In this document: one piece after another, positions 35,368 through 44,237 of the stretch
Position numbering within the stretch: the stretch's first letter is position 1
Layout: each line of letters opens with the position of its first letter
NCBI RefSeq assembly: GCF_029369745.1
Contig: NZ_CP120210.1
Span: 4,030,001-4,094,000, forward strand
Length of the DNA: 64,000 nt
From: Amycolatopsis sp. QT-25
GTDB taxonomy: Bacteria; Actinomycetota; Actinomycetes; Mycobacteriales; Pseudonocardiaceae
Direction: 5' to 3'
The notes under the pieces: generated by a model
Seen by the model: only the letters and a program-made list of their open reading frames with translations
Databases searched by the model: none
What the model was told of the DNA's origin: nothing
Position numbers and translations under genes: made by a program

Positions 35368-37770
35368 ATGACACGCAGGGCACTGTTGATCGGCTCGAAT
35401 GCCGGGGGGCTGTCCGGCACCGGCAACGACACCGCCGCGATGGCGGCCTCGTTGGCACGTTGGGGTTTCACACCGGTGGTGTGCGACGGAGAGAACGCCA
35501 GCCGGGCGGGAATTCTCGATGCGTACGAACGGTTGATCAGCCAGTCGGGCCAGGGCGACGCCGTCGTCGTCTACTACAGCGGTCACGGCGCCTACGCCAA
35601 GGATCCCTCGCTCGCCGACGGCATGCCAGGGCCGGGGGTGGTGCAGTACATCGTGCCGACCGACTTCAAGGAGTCCACAGAGGACGATTTCCGCGGCATC
35701 GCCAACGTGGAGCTTTCCCTGTTGCTCGACAGGCTCACCACGCGCACCCGCAATGCCGCGGTCATCCTCGACTGTTGCCACTCCAGCGCTCTCTCTCGCG
35801 ATCTGGAATTTGGCGGCGTGACGAAGGCCTGGCCCCGCGCCGTACCGCCGTACGTGGCCCGGGCGCATTTGGACTCGCTTCACCGCGACGGCTCCGACCT
35901 GTCGAGGTTGAACCCCCGTGGTAATCCGGACGCGGTTCGGATCGTGGCCTGCGCGACGAACCAGTGGGCCTACGAGGCGCTCAACGACGATGACGTGCCC
36001 ATGGGCTACTTCACCGACGCGCTCACCCGTACGTTCGACTCGCTCGACCCGCAGGCCGGGCGATTGTCGTGGGCGACCGTTGCCGACCGGGTCCGGCAGC
36101 TCGTCCTGGAGCGGTGCGGGGTACAGCGGCCGGAGGTCGAGGGACCTGGTGACCGGGAGCTGTTCGGGATCGAATCGGTGGATCAGGTCGCGTCCTTGCC
36201 CGCCTCCCGGCAGCGTCAGTGGATTCGCATCGCGGGTGCCCGGCTGCTCGGCTACAAGGAAGGCGACGAGTTCGCTATCTACCACGAAGACGACCTGCTC
36301 GGCGCCGTGGTGATCGAGTGGACCGACGGCCATGCGGCCTTCGGCAGGTTGCAGGGTCCCTCGCCCGATCTGGAGCTTCCCGTGGGCGCCTTTGCCCAGT
36401 TGATCGCCACGGCAGTGCCGTCGCTCCCGGTTTCTCTCGACGCCGGGTTGGATTTGCTGATGAAGCAGGTGCAGGCGGAGCCGACGCTGCGTGTGGCCTC
36501 GCCGGATGAGGCCGAGGTGGTGCGCGTGGCGGCCGGCTCCGAGGGCATCGCACTGTACGACATCACCGGTCCGCTGAACCAGCCGAAACCTGACGCCGAT
36601 CAGCTGCTGGGGGACCTCAAGCGGATAGCGCGAGCGCGAGCGTTACTGCGCTTCTGCGAAGATCCGGGTATGGCGTTGCCCGTGCCGGTTCGCGTCGAGC
36701 TGGCGCGGGTCGTCGATGGTGTCGCGCACCCGCTGCCAGCAGGCGGTGCCGTGCTCCACCCTGGTCAGGCAGTCTGCGTGGTGGTGCACAACGATAGTGA
36801 CCAGTACCTGTATGCGTCCCTGCTGGACATCGGTGTGTCCTCACAGGTCACTTTGCTGAACCCCGCGCATCCGAGCGGCGTGCCCATCGCGCCACACCAG
36901 CGATATGTCTTCGGCGGGGACGACGTGACGGGTGCGCTACCCGGTTTCGAGCTGAGCTGGCCGTCGTCAGTGCCACCGGTGAGGCCCCGCCGGGAAACGA
37001 TCATGGTCCTGCTCGGCGAGGAGCGCACTGATGCGATCGTCCTTCAGCAGGGTGGCGTGCGCACGGGTCGGCCACTGAACCGGCTGGAACAGCAGCTCCG
37101 GCGATTGGGTGCCCAGGACAGCAGAGAACTCATCACACCGATGCTGACGCGCCCGGTGCGCTTCGCGGTGCGGACCCTCGACTTCGATGTCGTGGCGACG
37201 CCCGCACCGCGTGCCGAGAGGGCGGTATTCGAGGTCGACGACCGCCCAGACCCCGTTGCCTCGAGTGAAATCGGGCCGCCTGCCAGGGTCGCCATCCGGC
37301 TGCCCGCGTTGGTCGTGCACCACAATCGCTCGTTCCGCAGCCAAGACTTCCGGCTCGACATGCTGGTCATGACCACCGGCGCCGACGGGAAGGTCGGCCA
37401 TCACACCCACACCGCACGGTTCAGCGGGGCGGTAGACGGCACCCGGCTCAGCGTCGCGGACAGGCCGGTGTTCGTGGGAGAGGTGCGCGAACGACTGGAA
37501 ATCGCAGTATGGATATCACCGGACGCCGGGAACGAAGTGGACTTCTCGGTATTGGCAGGGGATTCGGCCGCCGAGATCGTCGACTCCGCCCAAGTCTTGC
37601 TCGCGGCGTCGTCGGACCGGGTCATCGGCCTGTACCGGGCAGGCTTCCGAGCCGATGAACGGTTCGGGGCAGTCCGGCTGAAAACGGAGAACACGGTCCG
37701 CACGGCGGACTTCACCTTCGATCTGACCATCGACGAATCGCTCGTCCGCGGTCCGTCAGTTCTTCAGTAG
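35368..37770 (+). CDS. Caspase-family (peptidase C14/metacaspase-like) protein
   Basis: An 800-residue protein from the ATG at 35368, preceded by GGAGGGAAAC. Residues 1 to about 260 form a caspase fold: RRALLIGSN, VVVYYSGHGAY (catalytic His about 73) and AVILDCCHSSALS (catalytic Cys about 134), and the protein continues VRIVACATNQWAYE. The remaining 540 residues are beta-rich, with a segment like a DUF4384-type domain (GQAVCVVVHNDSDQYLYASL), and may serve as sensor or inhibitory part. No signal peptide is present. It is the second cysteine protease of the cluster, from a family different from the CHAT proteins. Confidence 0.85.
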   Translation: MTRRALLIGSNAGGLSGTGNDTAAMAASLARWGFTPVVCDGENASRAGILDAYERLISQSGQGDAVVVYYSGHGAYAKDPSLADGMPGPGVVQYIVPTDFKESTEDDFRGIANVELSLLLDRLTTRTRNAAVILDCCHSSALSRDLEFGGVTKAWPRAVPPYVARAHLDSLHRDGSDLSRLNPRGNPDAVRIVACATNQWAYEALNDDDVPMGYFTDALTRTFDSLDPQAGRLSWATVADRVRQLVLERCGVQRPEVEGPGDRELFGIESVDQVASLPASRQRQWIRIAGARLLGYKEGDEFAIYHEDDLLGAVVIEWTDGHAAFGRLQGPSPDLELPVGAFAQLIATAVPSLPVSLDAGLDLLMKQVQAEPTLRVASPDEAEVVRVAAGSEGIALYDITGPLNQPKPDADQLLGDLKRIARARALLRFCEDPGMALPVPVRVELARVVDGVAHPLPAGGAVLHPGQAVCVVVHNDSDQYLYASLLDIGVSSQVTLLNPAHPSGVPIAPHQRYVFGGDDVTGALPGFELSWPSSVPPVRPRRETIMVLLGEERTDAIVLQQGGVRTGRPLNRLEQQLRRLGAQDSRELITPMLTRPVRFAVRTLDFDVVATPAPRAERAVFEVDDRPDPVASSEIGPPARVAIRLPALVVHHNRSFRSQDFRLDMLVMTTGADGKVGHHTHTARFSGAVDGTRLSVADRPVFVGEVRERLEIAVWISPDAGNEVDFSVLAGDSAAEIVDSAQVLLAASSDRVIGLYRAGFRADERFGAVRLKTENTVRTADFTFDLTIDESLVRGPSVLQ

Positions 37771-37801
37771 CAGCCAATCCCCCAGGCGAAAGGAAACGGC
37801 A

Positions 37802-38041
37802 ATGGAGACCAAGCGAGTCAAACTCGGCGACCAGATGTGGAAGGTGAACGCGGCCGAGGCGGCCTCGTTGGCAGCCACCATCGAAGCCGCCATGTCCGAA
37901 GAGAAGGTCGTCAAGCTCGCCCTTCTCGCCGGCGATGGCACCCCGGCCACGGTCATCTTCAACGGCAAGGTGGCCTTGCTAGCCGTCATCGACGATGGCG
38001 CAGTCCCTCGGCCGACCGAGATTTCCGGTTCCAGGACTTGA
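37802..38041 (+). CDS. Small protein ending the main cluster
   Basis: A 79-residue protein (METKRVKLGDQMWKVNAAEA), ATG preceded by AAAGGAAA, 31 bases after the caspase gene. It is mixed helix and strand (KVALLAVIDDGA). No family is recognised. Its position behind a protease gene allows it to be an inhibitor or substrate of the caspase, but nothing in the sequence proves this. Confidence 0.5.
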   Translation: METKRVKLGDQMWKVNAAEAASLAATIEAAMSEEKVVKLALLAGDGTPATVIFNGKVALLAVIDDGAVPRPTEISGSRT

Positions 38042-38141
38042 GTCGCTCGGCCCGCGCAGTCCTGCTCGTCGCAGCGTCTACCCCGAACGTTCTGCCTGAT
38101 ACGACTCAGATCAGCCGTTTCGAGGAGTCGATCACGACTCA

Positions 38142-38720
38142 ATGCCGCTATATGAGGAGCAATATCTGGGATATCTTCTCTGGCGACAACGTCATCAGTT
38201 CGTCACCATCGATCCGTCGTTCGGCAGGGAGACGAGCACTCAGGCCGTCACAAACGAGTCGACCTGGGTCACGGCAGAGGCGATTGCGCGGGCAGGCGAC
38301 CCTGACATGGCTCGACGTTTCGTTCGATCCGTCCGAGGTTGGCCCAGGCACTAGGCCGCCCTGCGCCCAATGACCGCCATAGCGGTCGCGGCCAGTGACC
38401 ACGATGGCGCCGAGCCGCGCGCCCGCTCGATCGACGATCCGGGCGACAGGATTGCGGCGCTGTTGGTGGTGGCAAAGGAGGTCTCTGAGTCAGGAAAGCG
38501 CAGCAGGGGCTGGCCACCTGCTCGCCGACGGCGAACAGAACGCACATCGGCTTGGTGGCTCCGCAAGGTCCTCCCGGATGCTGCGTGAGATCGTGGCGAC
38601 GACCGCAGCGACGCCGAACGGATCGCCCGTTCGATCACGATCCAAGAAGAGCAGTTCGAGCGCTGCTCTCCGTCGCCAACGCGACCGCACGAGCAGGCGC
38701 CGAAGAGGCAGCCGAACAGC
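38142..38720 (+). pseudogene. Frameshifted helical-repeat protein remnant
   Basis: Across three plus-strand frames the DNA encodes copies of one helical repeat: AEAIARAGDPDMARRFVRSV, then ARSIDDPGDRIAALLVVAKE, then AERIARSIT joined after a shift to DPRRAVRALLSVANATARAG. These follow a pattern of about 35 residues (A-x-A-RSI-x-DP-x-RA-x-AL-x-x-VA-x-A) known from long repeat proteins near effector genes in actinobacteria. Several shifts and stops make it non-functional. Confidence 0.6.
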
Positions 38721-38841
38721 TGATATGGGATGCTATTACAACTACTCTCTGCAACAGGCCCAGGCCCTCGGGGCGATCATCGGGCACATCGCGTCCGAGC
38801 GACGACCTCACCTACTTGCTCACCAACTCAAGCTCGTCCGT

Positions 38842-39174
38842 TGTACGAGGCAGCACCGGAACTACTTCAGTGGACGCCGAATCAACCCGGCCGCGCTGGC
38901 GTTGGAAATGCTCCCAGACAAGATCCAAGAGCAAGCCCGCTACCTCGACGAGATCCCAGCACCCAGCGTGATCGCCCTCAACAGCATCGCCGCCGGCGAA
39001 GCCGTGAACCACTTCATGCTCGCCGTCACCAACCTCCACACCGACGACGACGAACACTCCTTCCTGCACTTCCCCCGCAACGGACAGCGCGCCTACCAAC
39101 AAGCCCGCCGCGACCCAAGCTGCCCCACATGCTCCAACCTCGGCCACCTCGCACGCGACGAGGACCTCTCATAG
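38842..39174 (+). pseudogene. 3' fragment of a ThiF/E1-like adenylyltransferase
   Basis: The last 110 or so codons of the frame ending at 39174 resemble the C-terminus of ThiF-family proteins: IPAPSVIALNSIAAGEAVNH (the segment after the adenylation site) and RRDPSCPTCSN, a terminal Cys pair of the zinc site. The ATP-binding N-terminal part is missing. It joins upstream to the repeat-protein debris, so it is a decayed end. Confidence 0.55.
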
Positions 39175-39612
39175 GCCTTGCCTCCCTATGTTGCATGGGC
39201 AGGGGGACGTAGAGGTCGTGACTGGGTGCCGACACTGCGTAGTTTCATCACTCCCCCAAATCTGGCTTAAACCAGCATGACGAGCGTCCGTCAACAGGCG
39301 AAGGTCCCACGGCATGCCAGCTTGGAAACACACCAACCCGCGCCAGACACCAACGGCCTCGGACCTGCCGTCCAGCACCGCTCACTCAATCTAGCGATAG
39401 CGCACCCGACAACGGGTGCCACGATTGATGGGGCCTTGCGATCTATGCCTGCTGACAAGCTGGTGACAGGCGCTGTTAAAGTTACCTTTCTGTGACTTTC
39501 GCGGGCGACCCAGAAACGGCCCAGAGATCCATTGTGGACGTTAACGAAAGCTAACCACCAGGTCAACGAGGCCCTCAGACGTCGGCCTGCGCCAAACTTC
39601 GCTTAGTGCGAC
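39175..39612. other. Non-coding gap with one copy of a 32-bp direct repeat
   Basis: No supported gene. The stretch 39509-39540 (CCCAGAAACGGCCCAGAGAT and the next 12 bases) recurs with one indel and a few changes at 40077-40109. Confidence 0.45.
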
Positions 39613-40109
39613 ATGATCCCCAACGCCGAACACTGGCGGGTTTCCGTGCACGAAGCGCAGGAACTCCAGCACGCGGTCATGGGGTATTTGCCGGGCTACG
39701 CCACCCCGCGGATCGTCTGCGACGTGCCCTACGTCGGGAAGCGCTGGGTCCACCAGCTCGCCGACTACGACCGCGAGCTCGGGATCTCCTACTGGACCAA
39801 GAACTACCTGACCAGCGTAGACAGGGAAAACGTCGCCAACGCCGACGAGGCACTGCAGCAGCGCTACCCCTACTACGACCCGATCACCACCCTCCCCGAA
39901 GCCGGCCAGCGCTGGTGGCGGGACCAGCCCCCGATGGCCTGACCGGCCAGCTCATCGAGTAGGCCGCCGAGGGGGCGTTTGGGCGCATATGGGAGCTTCA
40001 AACGCCCCCTCCGTCGTATCGGCTGTTTGTGCTGGTCAGAACCGGTTGGTACCGGTTGCGACCGGACCTCAAAAGGCCCAGAAAAGGCCCAGGAGATCCA
40101 CAGTGGACG
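39509..40109. repeat. Imperfect 32-bp direct repeat flanking the KamA fragment
   Basis: Copy 1 is 39509-39540 and copy 2 is 40077-40109. Both read CCCAGAAA-n-GGCCCAG, then AGATCCA and GTGGACG, differing by a one-base gap and about three substitutions. They are direct, 568 bp apart, and enclose the KamA fragment. They could be recombination or attachment-type scars, or a dispersed repeat. Confidence 0.5.
39613..39942 (+). pseudogene. C-terminal fragment of a KamA-family radical SAM protein
   Basis: A 109-codon frame resembles the C-terminal end of actinobacterial lysine 2,3-aminomutase-like (KamA) proteins: HAVMGYLPGYATPRIVCDVP, VGKRWVHQLADYDRE, ISYWTKNYLTS and TLPEAGQRWWRD. The radical SAM barrel with the CX3CX2C loop is absent, and an in-frame stop lies just before the ATG, so the rest of the gene is lost. 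Identification is from memory of the family; function is not expected. Confidence 0.5.
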
Positions 40110-40266
40110 GTCAGGCGGACCGGAGGCTAAGCCAGAGTGAGTCACTCGACGGCATGCCGCCCAGACGTAGCCCGACCCTCCTTGTCGCATTCTTCACGCG
40201 GGACCACAAGGGGACATTGAGGCGTTTCCCGCGACTCGACACCGCAAATTCGGCTGTTGAAGGAAA

Positions 40267-40365
40267 TGTACGGTGCTAACGTACGTTTTACGTCGACCAC
40301 CATGTTCGATTCATCAAGTAAAAGTGTATGGTGCTAATGCGGTTCTCGCGCCGATCGCCATATTC
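40267..40365. repeat. AT-rich imperfect direct repeat pair
   Basis: Two copies of about 41 bp (40267-40307 and 40325-40365), 58 bp apart, share TGTA-n-GGTGCTAA and later CGA-n-C-n-CCAT-n-TTC, about 70% identical. Their GC content is lower than the surroundings. They may be duplicated promoter or regulator sites. No gene starts directly after them. Confidence 0.4.
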
Positions 40366-40457
40366 CTTGCTGATTACTGACAGTAGTCTCGACGCAGCCT
40401 TGTAGGGCCGTGGCCTGCAGTTCAGGTCCTATTGCCGACGCGCACGTGCAGGGCGGC

Positions 40458-40490
40458 GTGGGTGATACCTGCGGGTATCACCCACATTTT
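40458..40490. terminator. Intrinsic terminator-like hairpin
   Basis: A perfect 12-bp stem (GTGGGTGATACC and GGTATCACCCAC) with a TGCG loop, followed by ATTTT. It is a good rho-independent terminator for plus-strand transcription, although no intact gene ends nearby. It probably belonged to a lost gene. Confidence 0.6.
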
Positions 40491-40586
40491 GCGGTGACCA
40501 AGAATCAGGTGCTCTGTCGTGCGGCGACCGCCACTGTGAAATAGGGGTGGCTGCGCTCGTTGGGGCTGTGTTGATGGCATTCTGGA

Positions 40587-41054
40587 GTGGTGTCCAGGTT
40601 CTCGCGTTCCGAGATGGAACTTCGCCCGTCGATGCTGCGTCGGTACTCCGACAAGACCATCAGCTGTTACCGTGCCCGTCTCGCGCACTACCAGCACTGG
40701 TGCCACATCCGCGGCTATCAGACCGGCTCCAACGCGATCACGACCGCCAAGCTGCTTGAGTACGTCGACGACCAGATCACCCGCTGGGACGATACCTGCG
40801 ACCAGGACACCGACGCCTATCCCAAGTACCGGCCCGACACCATCCGCCAGACCATCAACGCGCTGGTCTTCTGGGCCGAACGCAGCACGGGCCAGGCGCC
40901 CGACGACCGCGCCGCCAAACAAGCCCTCTGCGGCTTCACCGATACCTTCAACCGAACCCACCCGCCAGCGTGGCGAGTCGCCGGACGACGATCACCACGA
41001 CCACGCCGTGCCACGGCCCCGCGTCCGCTCGACGACTGCCGCGAGCGGCCATGA
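40587..41054 (+). pseudogene. Possible N-terminal fragment of a tyrosine recombinase
   Basis: The frame encodes a SAM-like, core-binding type region (RRYSDKTISCYRARLAHYQH, LLEYVDDQITRW, TIRQTINALVFWAER) such as precedes the catalytic domain of phage-type integrases. After about residue 125 it turns into Arg/Pro-rich nonsense, and no R-HxxR-Y catalytic domain follows in any frame. If correctly identified, it is a dead integrase. Confidence is limited because the catalytic part is missing. Confidence 0.4.
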
Positions 41055-42540
41055 CCACGCGCGAACAGGAACTCGCGCCGGCCCAGCGAGTTCAGCGCCT
41101 CCTTCGTCGATGACGAAACCCTGATCACCACGCTCCACACGGCCTTGTCCTGGAGCGGGATAGCGGCCTGAACGGGGGTTCGTCCCCGGACCGGTGGCCC
41201 GAAAGGACAGCGGGTGCCCGACCGGCGGCGCTGCCACCGTGAACCATGCGCGGCAGTCCGCGGCACCGGCCGAACACGGCATCGACCTCTGGCTCGCCCC
41301 GTGAGCCGCTGCTGCGATGCCGGCATTTCCTACTGCACCCATCGGATTTACCGGGCCGGCGTGGGGATGGGCCACGTCGGCCACCAGGCCTGTGGCTCCT
41401 GCCAGGTCGTCCTGCTCGGCAAGATCCGCCTCTGCCATGACACGGGCGCGGGATCGGCCCCAGCGTCCTCGGCCAGCTCCGCCGTCACCTCTCGGCCCTC
41501 ACCCCCGGCAGACGGGAACTCGGCCGTTCTCGAACCGCATCCGCACCGCCCACCCACAGCATCGACCGAGCAGCTGCGTGACCCCTTCCGCCTCGTCCCG
41601 GCCTCGCCGCCTACGCCGAATTGTCGGTGGCCGATGCCATGATCGACCCACCCCGAGACGTCCTCGGGGTGGGTGGGTACCCGAACTGGGCGGCGTCGCC
41701 GACGTCGCCCAGCCACCCACCTCATGCCGTAACCGATCACGCCGCTGCCGAAGCGGACCCGAAGGTACATCGACACAGCCGGCCCCAATCGACGCCACCT
41801 GATCAGCAAGAGCGCGACGTACCGACGAAGGCACCGGCGTCAGGAAGATCCGCTGCCGGCGGCCTCTCCGGGTTGCCACCCGGGCCCACGCGCGTGACCA
41901 CCCACAACAGCTTGTCGCATATCGTGAAAATACCGACATCGAACGAAACAAGCGCCTGGTTCGCCAATCCTGCCTTTTCAGCAGATGTCTCACGCAACCA
42001 CTGCGAGATCAGCGAAAGCTCTGACAGAAACCTTTTTTCACACGTTGACGCAAAGGCAAGAGAACCGACGACGCAGGGAGACTTCCTGAGTCTCGCAGAT
42101 GCCTCCCACAGTCGCCCAGGCGAGGCCTGCAGCGTCGACTGAAATCGAGTGGAACCCGTTGCGCGGCACCTGCTCATCGACGACGAAGGGCCCGGCGTGC
42201 TCGTCACGCCGGGCCCTTGTCGTGCCTGCCAGGCAAGAACTTTCTCATCCGGCTCGGTTGCCATCTCGCTGCGGTCGCGCCCGGAGACGCGACGCGACCG
42301 GACCACCACGGTTACGGACACGACAGGGCGCAATTCTCGATTAACTGAAATTCCGGCAATCGTACGAATCTGTTGGTCGCACGCGCACTCGGGTCTTGCG
42401 CCGGCGACGTCCGGCGCGCTACGTTCCGAATGTCGGGAACGCCTCACATGAAGGCGCTGACCCGGTCCGTTTCGATAGTGCGGTTTCAATATTCCCCGAT
42501 GGGCGTTTCCGTTGTTGCGCGACACATCACTTGCGCAACA
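41055..42540. other. Long stretch without a supported gene
   Basis: About 1.5 kb in which all frames are short, Arg/Pro/Ser-rich or lack start signals. A 302-codon minus-strand frame (41803-42711) is open, but it overlaps the peptide gene promoter and shows no recognisable motif. The only clear structure is the hairpin at 42186-42218. It is probably decayed mobile DNA. Confidence 0.5.
42186..42218. terminator. Perfect 14-bp hairpin
   Basis: Stem AAGGGCCCGGCGTG and CACGCCGGGCCCTT with loop CTCGT; outside it CGAC and GTCG can extend the stem past a bulged G. It could stop transcription from either side and would isolate the peptide locus downstream. Confidence 0.6.
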
Positions 42541-42559
42541 CAGGGAGGAGTTGGCACAC

Positions 42560-42754
42560 ATGGTACTGACGGAAAACCTGAAAGCCGAGATCGGCCAGAC
42601 GATGGCCGACCTACTCAGCAACGAGCCGATCGAGGTGTCGGAGTCGACCCCGTTCACCTCGGACGTGCTGGAGGAGAACGGCGACAACCGCCTGGCAGCG
42701 TGGGAGATCACCTATTCGACCCACCACAACCCGGACGTCGCGGGCCCCTGCTGA
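42560..42754 (+). CDS. 64-aa putative peptide precursor
   Basis: A 64-residue peptide with a good ribosome-binding site (GGAGGAG, 9 bases before the ATG). It has an acidic, amphipathic N-terminal part (MVLTENLKAEIGQTMADLLS) like RiPP leaders. The C-terminus is different: AAWEITYSTHHNPDVAGPC, with aromatic, His and Thr/Ser residues and a terminal Cys. A strong intrinsic terminator follows directly, so the peptide gene would be expressed in excess over the downstream genes, as is usual for precursors. No match to a known precursor family is claimed. Confidence 0.55.
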   Translation: MVLTENLKAEIGQTMADLLSNEPIEVSESTPFTSDVLEENGDNRLAAWEITYSTHHNPDVAGPC

Positions 42755-42764
42755 TCATTCATCA

Positions 42765-42814
42765 CCTGCTCGGGCGGTGCGCGAGCGCACCGCCCGAGCA
42801 GGTCTCGCTTTCTT
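42765..42814 (+). terminator. Perfect intrinsic terminator/attenuator after the peptide gene
   Basis: A 17-bp perfect stem (42765-42781 and 42786-42802, beginning CCTGCTCGGGCGG) with a CGAG loop, followed by TCTCGCTTTCTT. It lies between the peptide stop codon and the AGGAGG of the next gene. Partial read-through would give much peptide mRNA and little enzyme mRNA. Confidence 0.85.
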
Positions 42815-42830
42815 AGGAGGTTCTGAGCCG

Positions 42831-43949
42831 ATGACGACAGCCGTGTCTGACGACGTCTGGATCGGGGTCGACAACCTGCTGGACGCGTACCTGGGCGTCG
42901 GGTCTGATGACTATCTCGCCATCGTGTACAGCCCCGAGTGCCGCGAAGTGGCCGCGTGGGTCACGGTCGCCGCGAAGCGGCGAGCAATCAGCACAACCGC
43001 GGTCGGCATGGCCGCGATGACCGATCCCGGACTGGCCACCCGGCTCGCGACAGCCCTCCCCCTGCCCGGCTCGCTTCCGGGTCGAATGGTGGTGTTGACC
43101 GTCGAACGGGACAGCATGTCTCACTTCGACGTGTTCCGGGACCTGACCACCGCCCATGGCGCGGACCGCTGCAAGGTCGTGCGGATCATCAGCGGCAGCG
43201 CCGAATTCTTCTCGCAGACCATGTTGCTGCCACCGGAGACCCTTTCCGCCTACAACGCCGCACTCCTGCGCCGGCTCCGCACCGCGGGCGCGGCCCGCAT
43301 CACCACACCGAGCGGCTCGGACCTGAGCGTCGAGTTCGACCACGACCGCTACCAGTGGACGAGCAACCGCGGAATAAAGGGCGGTAGCGGTTTCCTCATC
43401 CTGCCGCCCGGCGAGGTGGCGACCTTCCCGGCGCGTATCAACGGCACCCTGGTCGCGGACGCCGCGTTCAACGTCAACGTCTTCACCCGCCTCGACGCCC
43501 GTCTGCGCGATCACCCGGTCACCGTGGAGATCGTGGACAGCACCGCTGCGGACTTCATCTGCGCCGACCCGGACGTGCGCCGGCTGCTCGAGCTGTGCTG
43601 GGATCTGCCACATGCCCGACGCGTCGGCGAACTCGGGTTCGGCACCAACGCCGGCGTCACCGCACTCACCCCGCTGAACTCGCATATCAACGAGCGGTTG
43701 CCCGGCGTGCACATCGGGTTCGGACAGCACAACCAGGACATCAAGATCATCGATTACTACTGCGAGGTCCACCTTGACCTGATCGCGTCCGGCGGACTCG
43801 TGACGACCGACGTCGATGACGAACCGATCGACCTCGGCGAACCCCGCGACGACGGCTCACCGCACCCTGACGGAGTGAACGACGAGGACATCGACGGCGA
43901 CTGCTGCGCCCTCACCGTCGACCAGTGCCTGATACTGCGCAACGGCTGA
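42831..43949 (+). CDS. M29-aminopeptidase-like metalloprotein
   Basis: A 372-residue protein with an ideal AGGAGG site and ATG start. It resembles M29 (thermophilic, AmpS/aminopeptidase T) peptidases: TPSGSDLSVEF, WTSNRG, PPGEVATFPA, GELGFGTNAG (Glu ligand about residue 266), HINER (Glu about 286), VHIGFG (His about 294) and EVHLDLI (His and Asp about 311-313). The metal-binding residues of the family appear kept. The C-terminal tail is acidic with Cys residues (DGDCCALTVDQC). Beside a small peptide gene and an exporter it may trim or otherwise act on that peptide. This role is inferred; it could also be a non-proteolytic relative. Confidence 0.65.
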   Translation: MTTAVSDDVWIGVDNLLDAYLGVGSDDYLAIVYSPECREVAAWVTVAAKRRAISTTAVGMAAMTDPGLATRLATALPLPGSLPGRMVVLTVERDSMSHFDVFRDLTTAHGADRCKVVRIISGSAEFFSQTMLLPPETLSAYNAALLRRLRTAGAARITTPSGSDLSVEFDHDRYQWTSNRGIKGGSGFLILPPGEVATFPARINGTLVADAAFNVNVFTRLDARLRDHPVTVEIVDSTAADFICADPDVRRLLELCWDLPHARRVGELGFGTNAGVTALTPLNSHINERLPGVHIGFGQHNQDIKIIDYYCEVHLDLIASGGLVTTDVDDEPIDLGEPRDDGSPHPDGVNDEDIDGDCCALTVDQCLILRNG

Positions 43950-43997
43950 CGACGGATCGGAGCACCGGCGCTCGCCGCCGGGGAATGGGGCGCTACC

Positions 43998-44237
43998 GTG
44001 GACCACCCGCCGGACGAACACGTCTTCGGCTTGACCGTGCCCGGCCTGCCCGACGACTGGCGGGCTGTGAAGGCCGTGATAGTCCTGGAGTGCCTGACCC
44101 CGACCGGCGCGGACATCCGGATGATCGTTTCAGGTGCGGTGCGGTGGGAGGTGCTGGGCCTGCTGGAAGCCGCCCGCATCAGGATGACCTCCCTGAACGA
44201 CGGCAAGGGCGGGCAATGGTACTCCCAGCGGGAGTAA
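43998..44237 (+). CDS. Small protein of the peptide locus
   Basis: A 79-residue protein starting at a GTG (MDHPPDEHVFGLTVPGLPDD), 48 bases after the peptidase gene, and overlapping the exporter start by 22 bases. It is predicted alpha/beta (VKAVIVLECLTPTGADIRMI) with no known family. Size and position would suit a peptide-binding or carrier protein, but this is a guess. Confidence 0.55.
   Translation: MDHPPDEHVFGLTVPGLPDDWRAVKAVIVLECLTPTGADIRMIVSGAVRWEVLGLLEAARIRMTSLNDGKGGQWYSQRE

Noticed and set aside
41803..42711. 302-codon minus-strand gene
   Set aside because: It covers the promoter and coding region of the well-supported peptide gene on the other strand, has no start signal and no motif.
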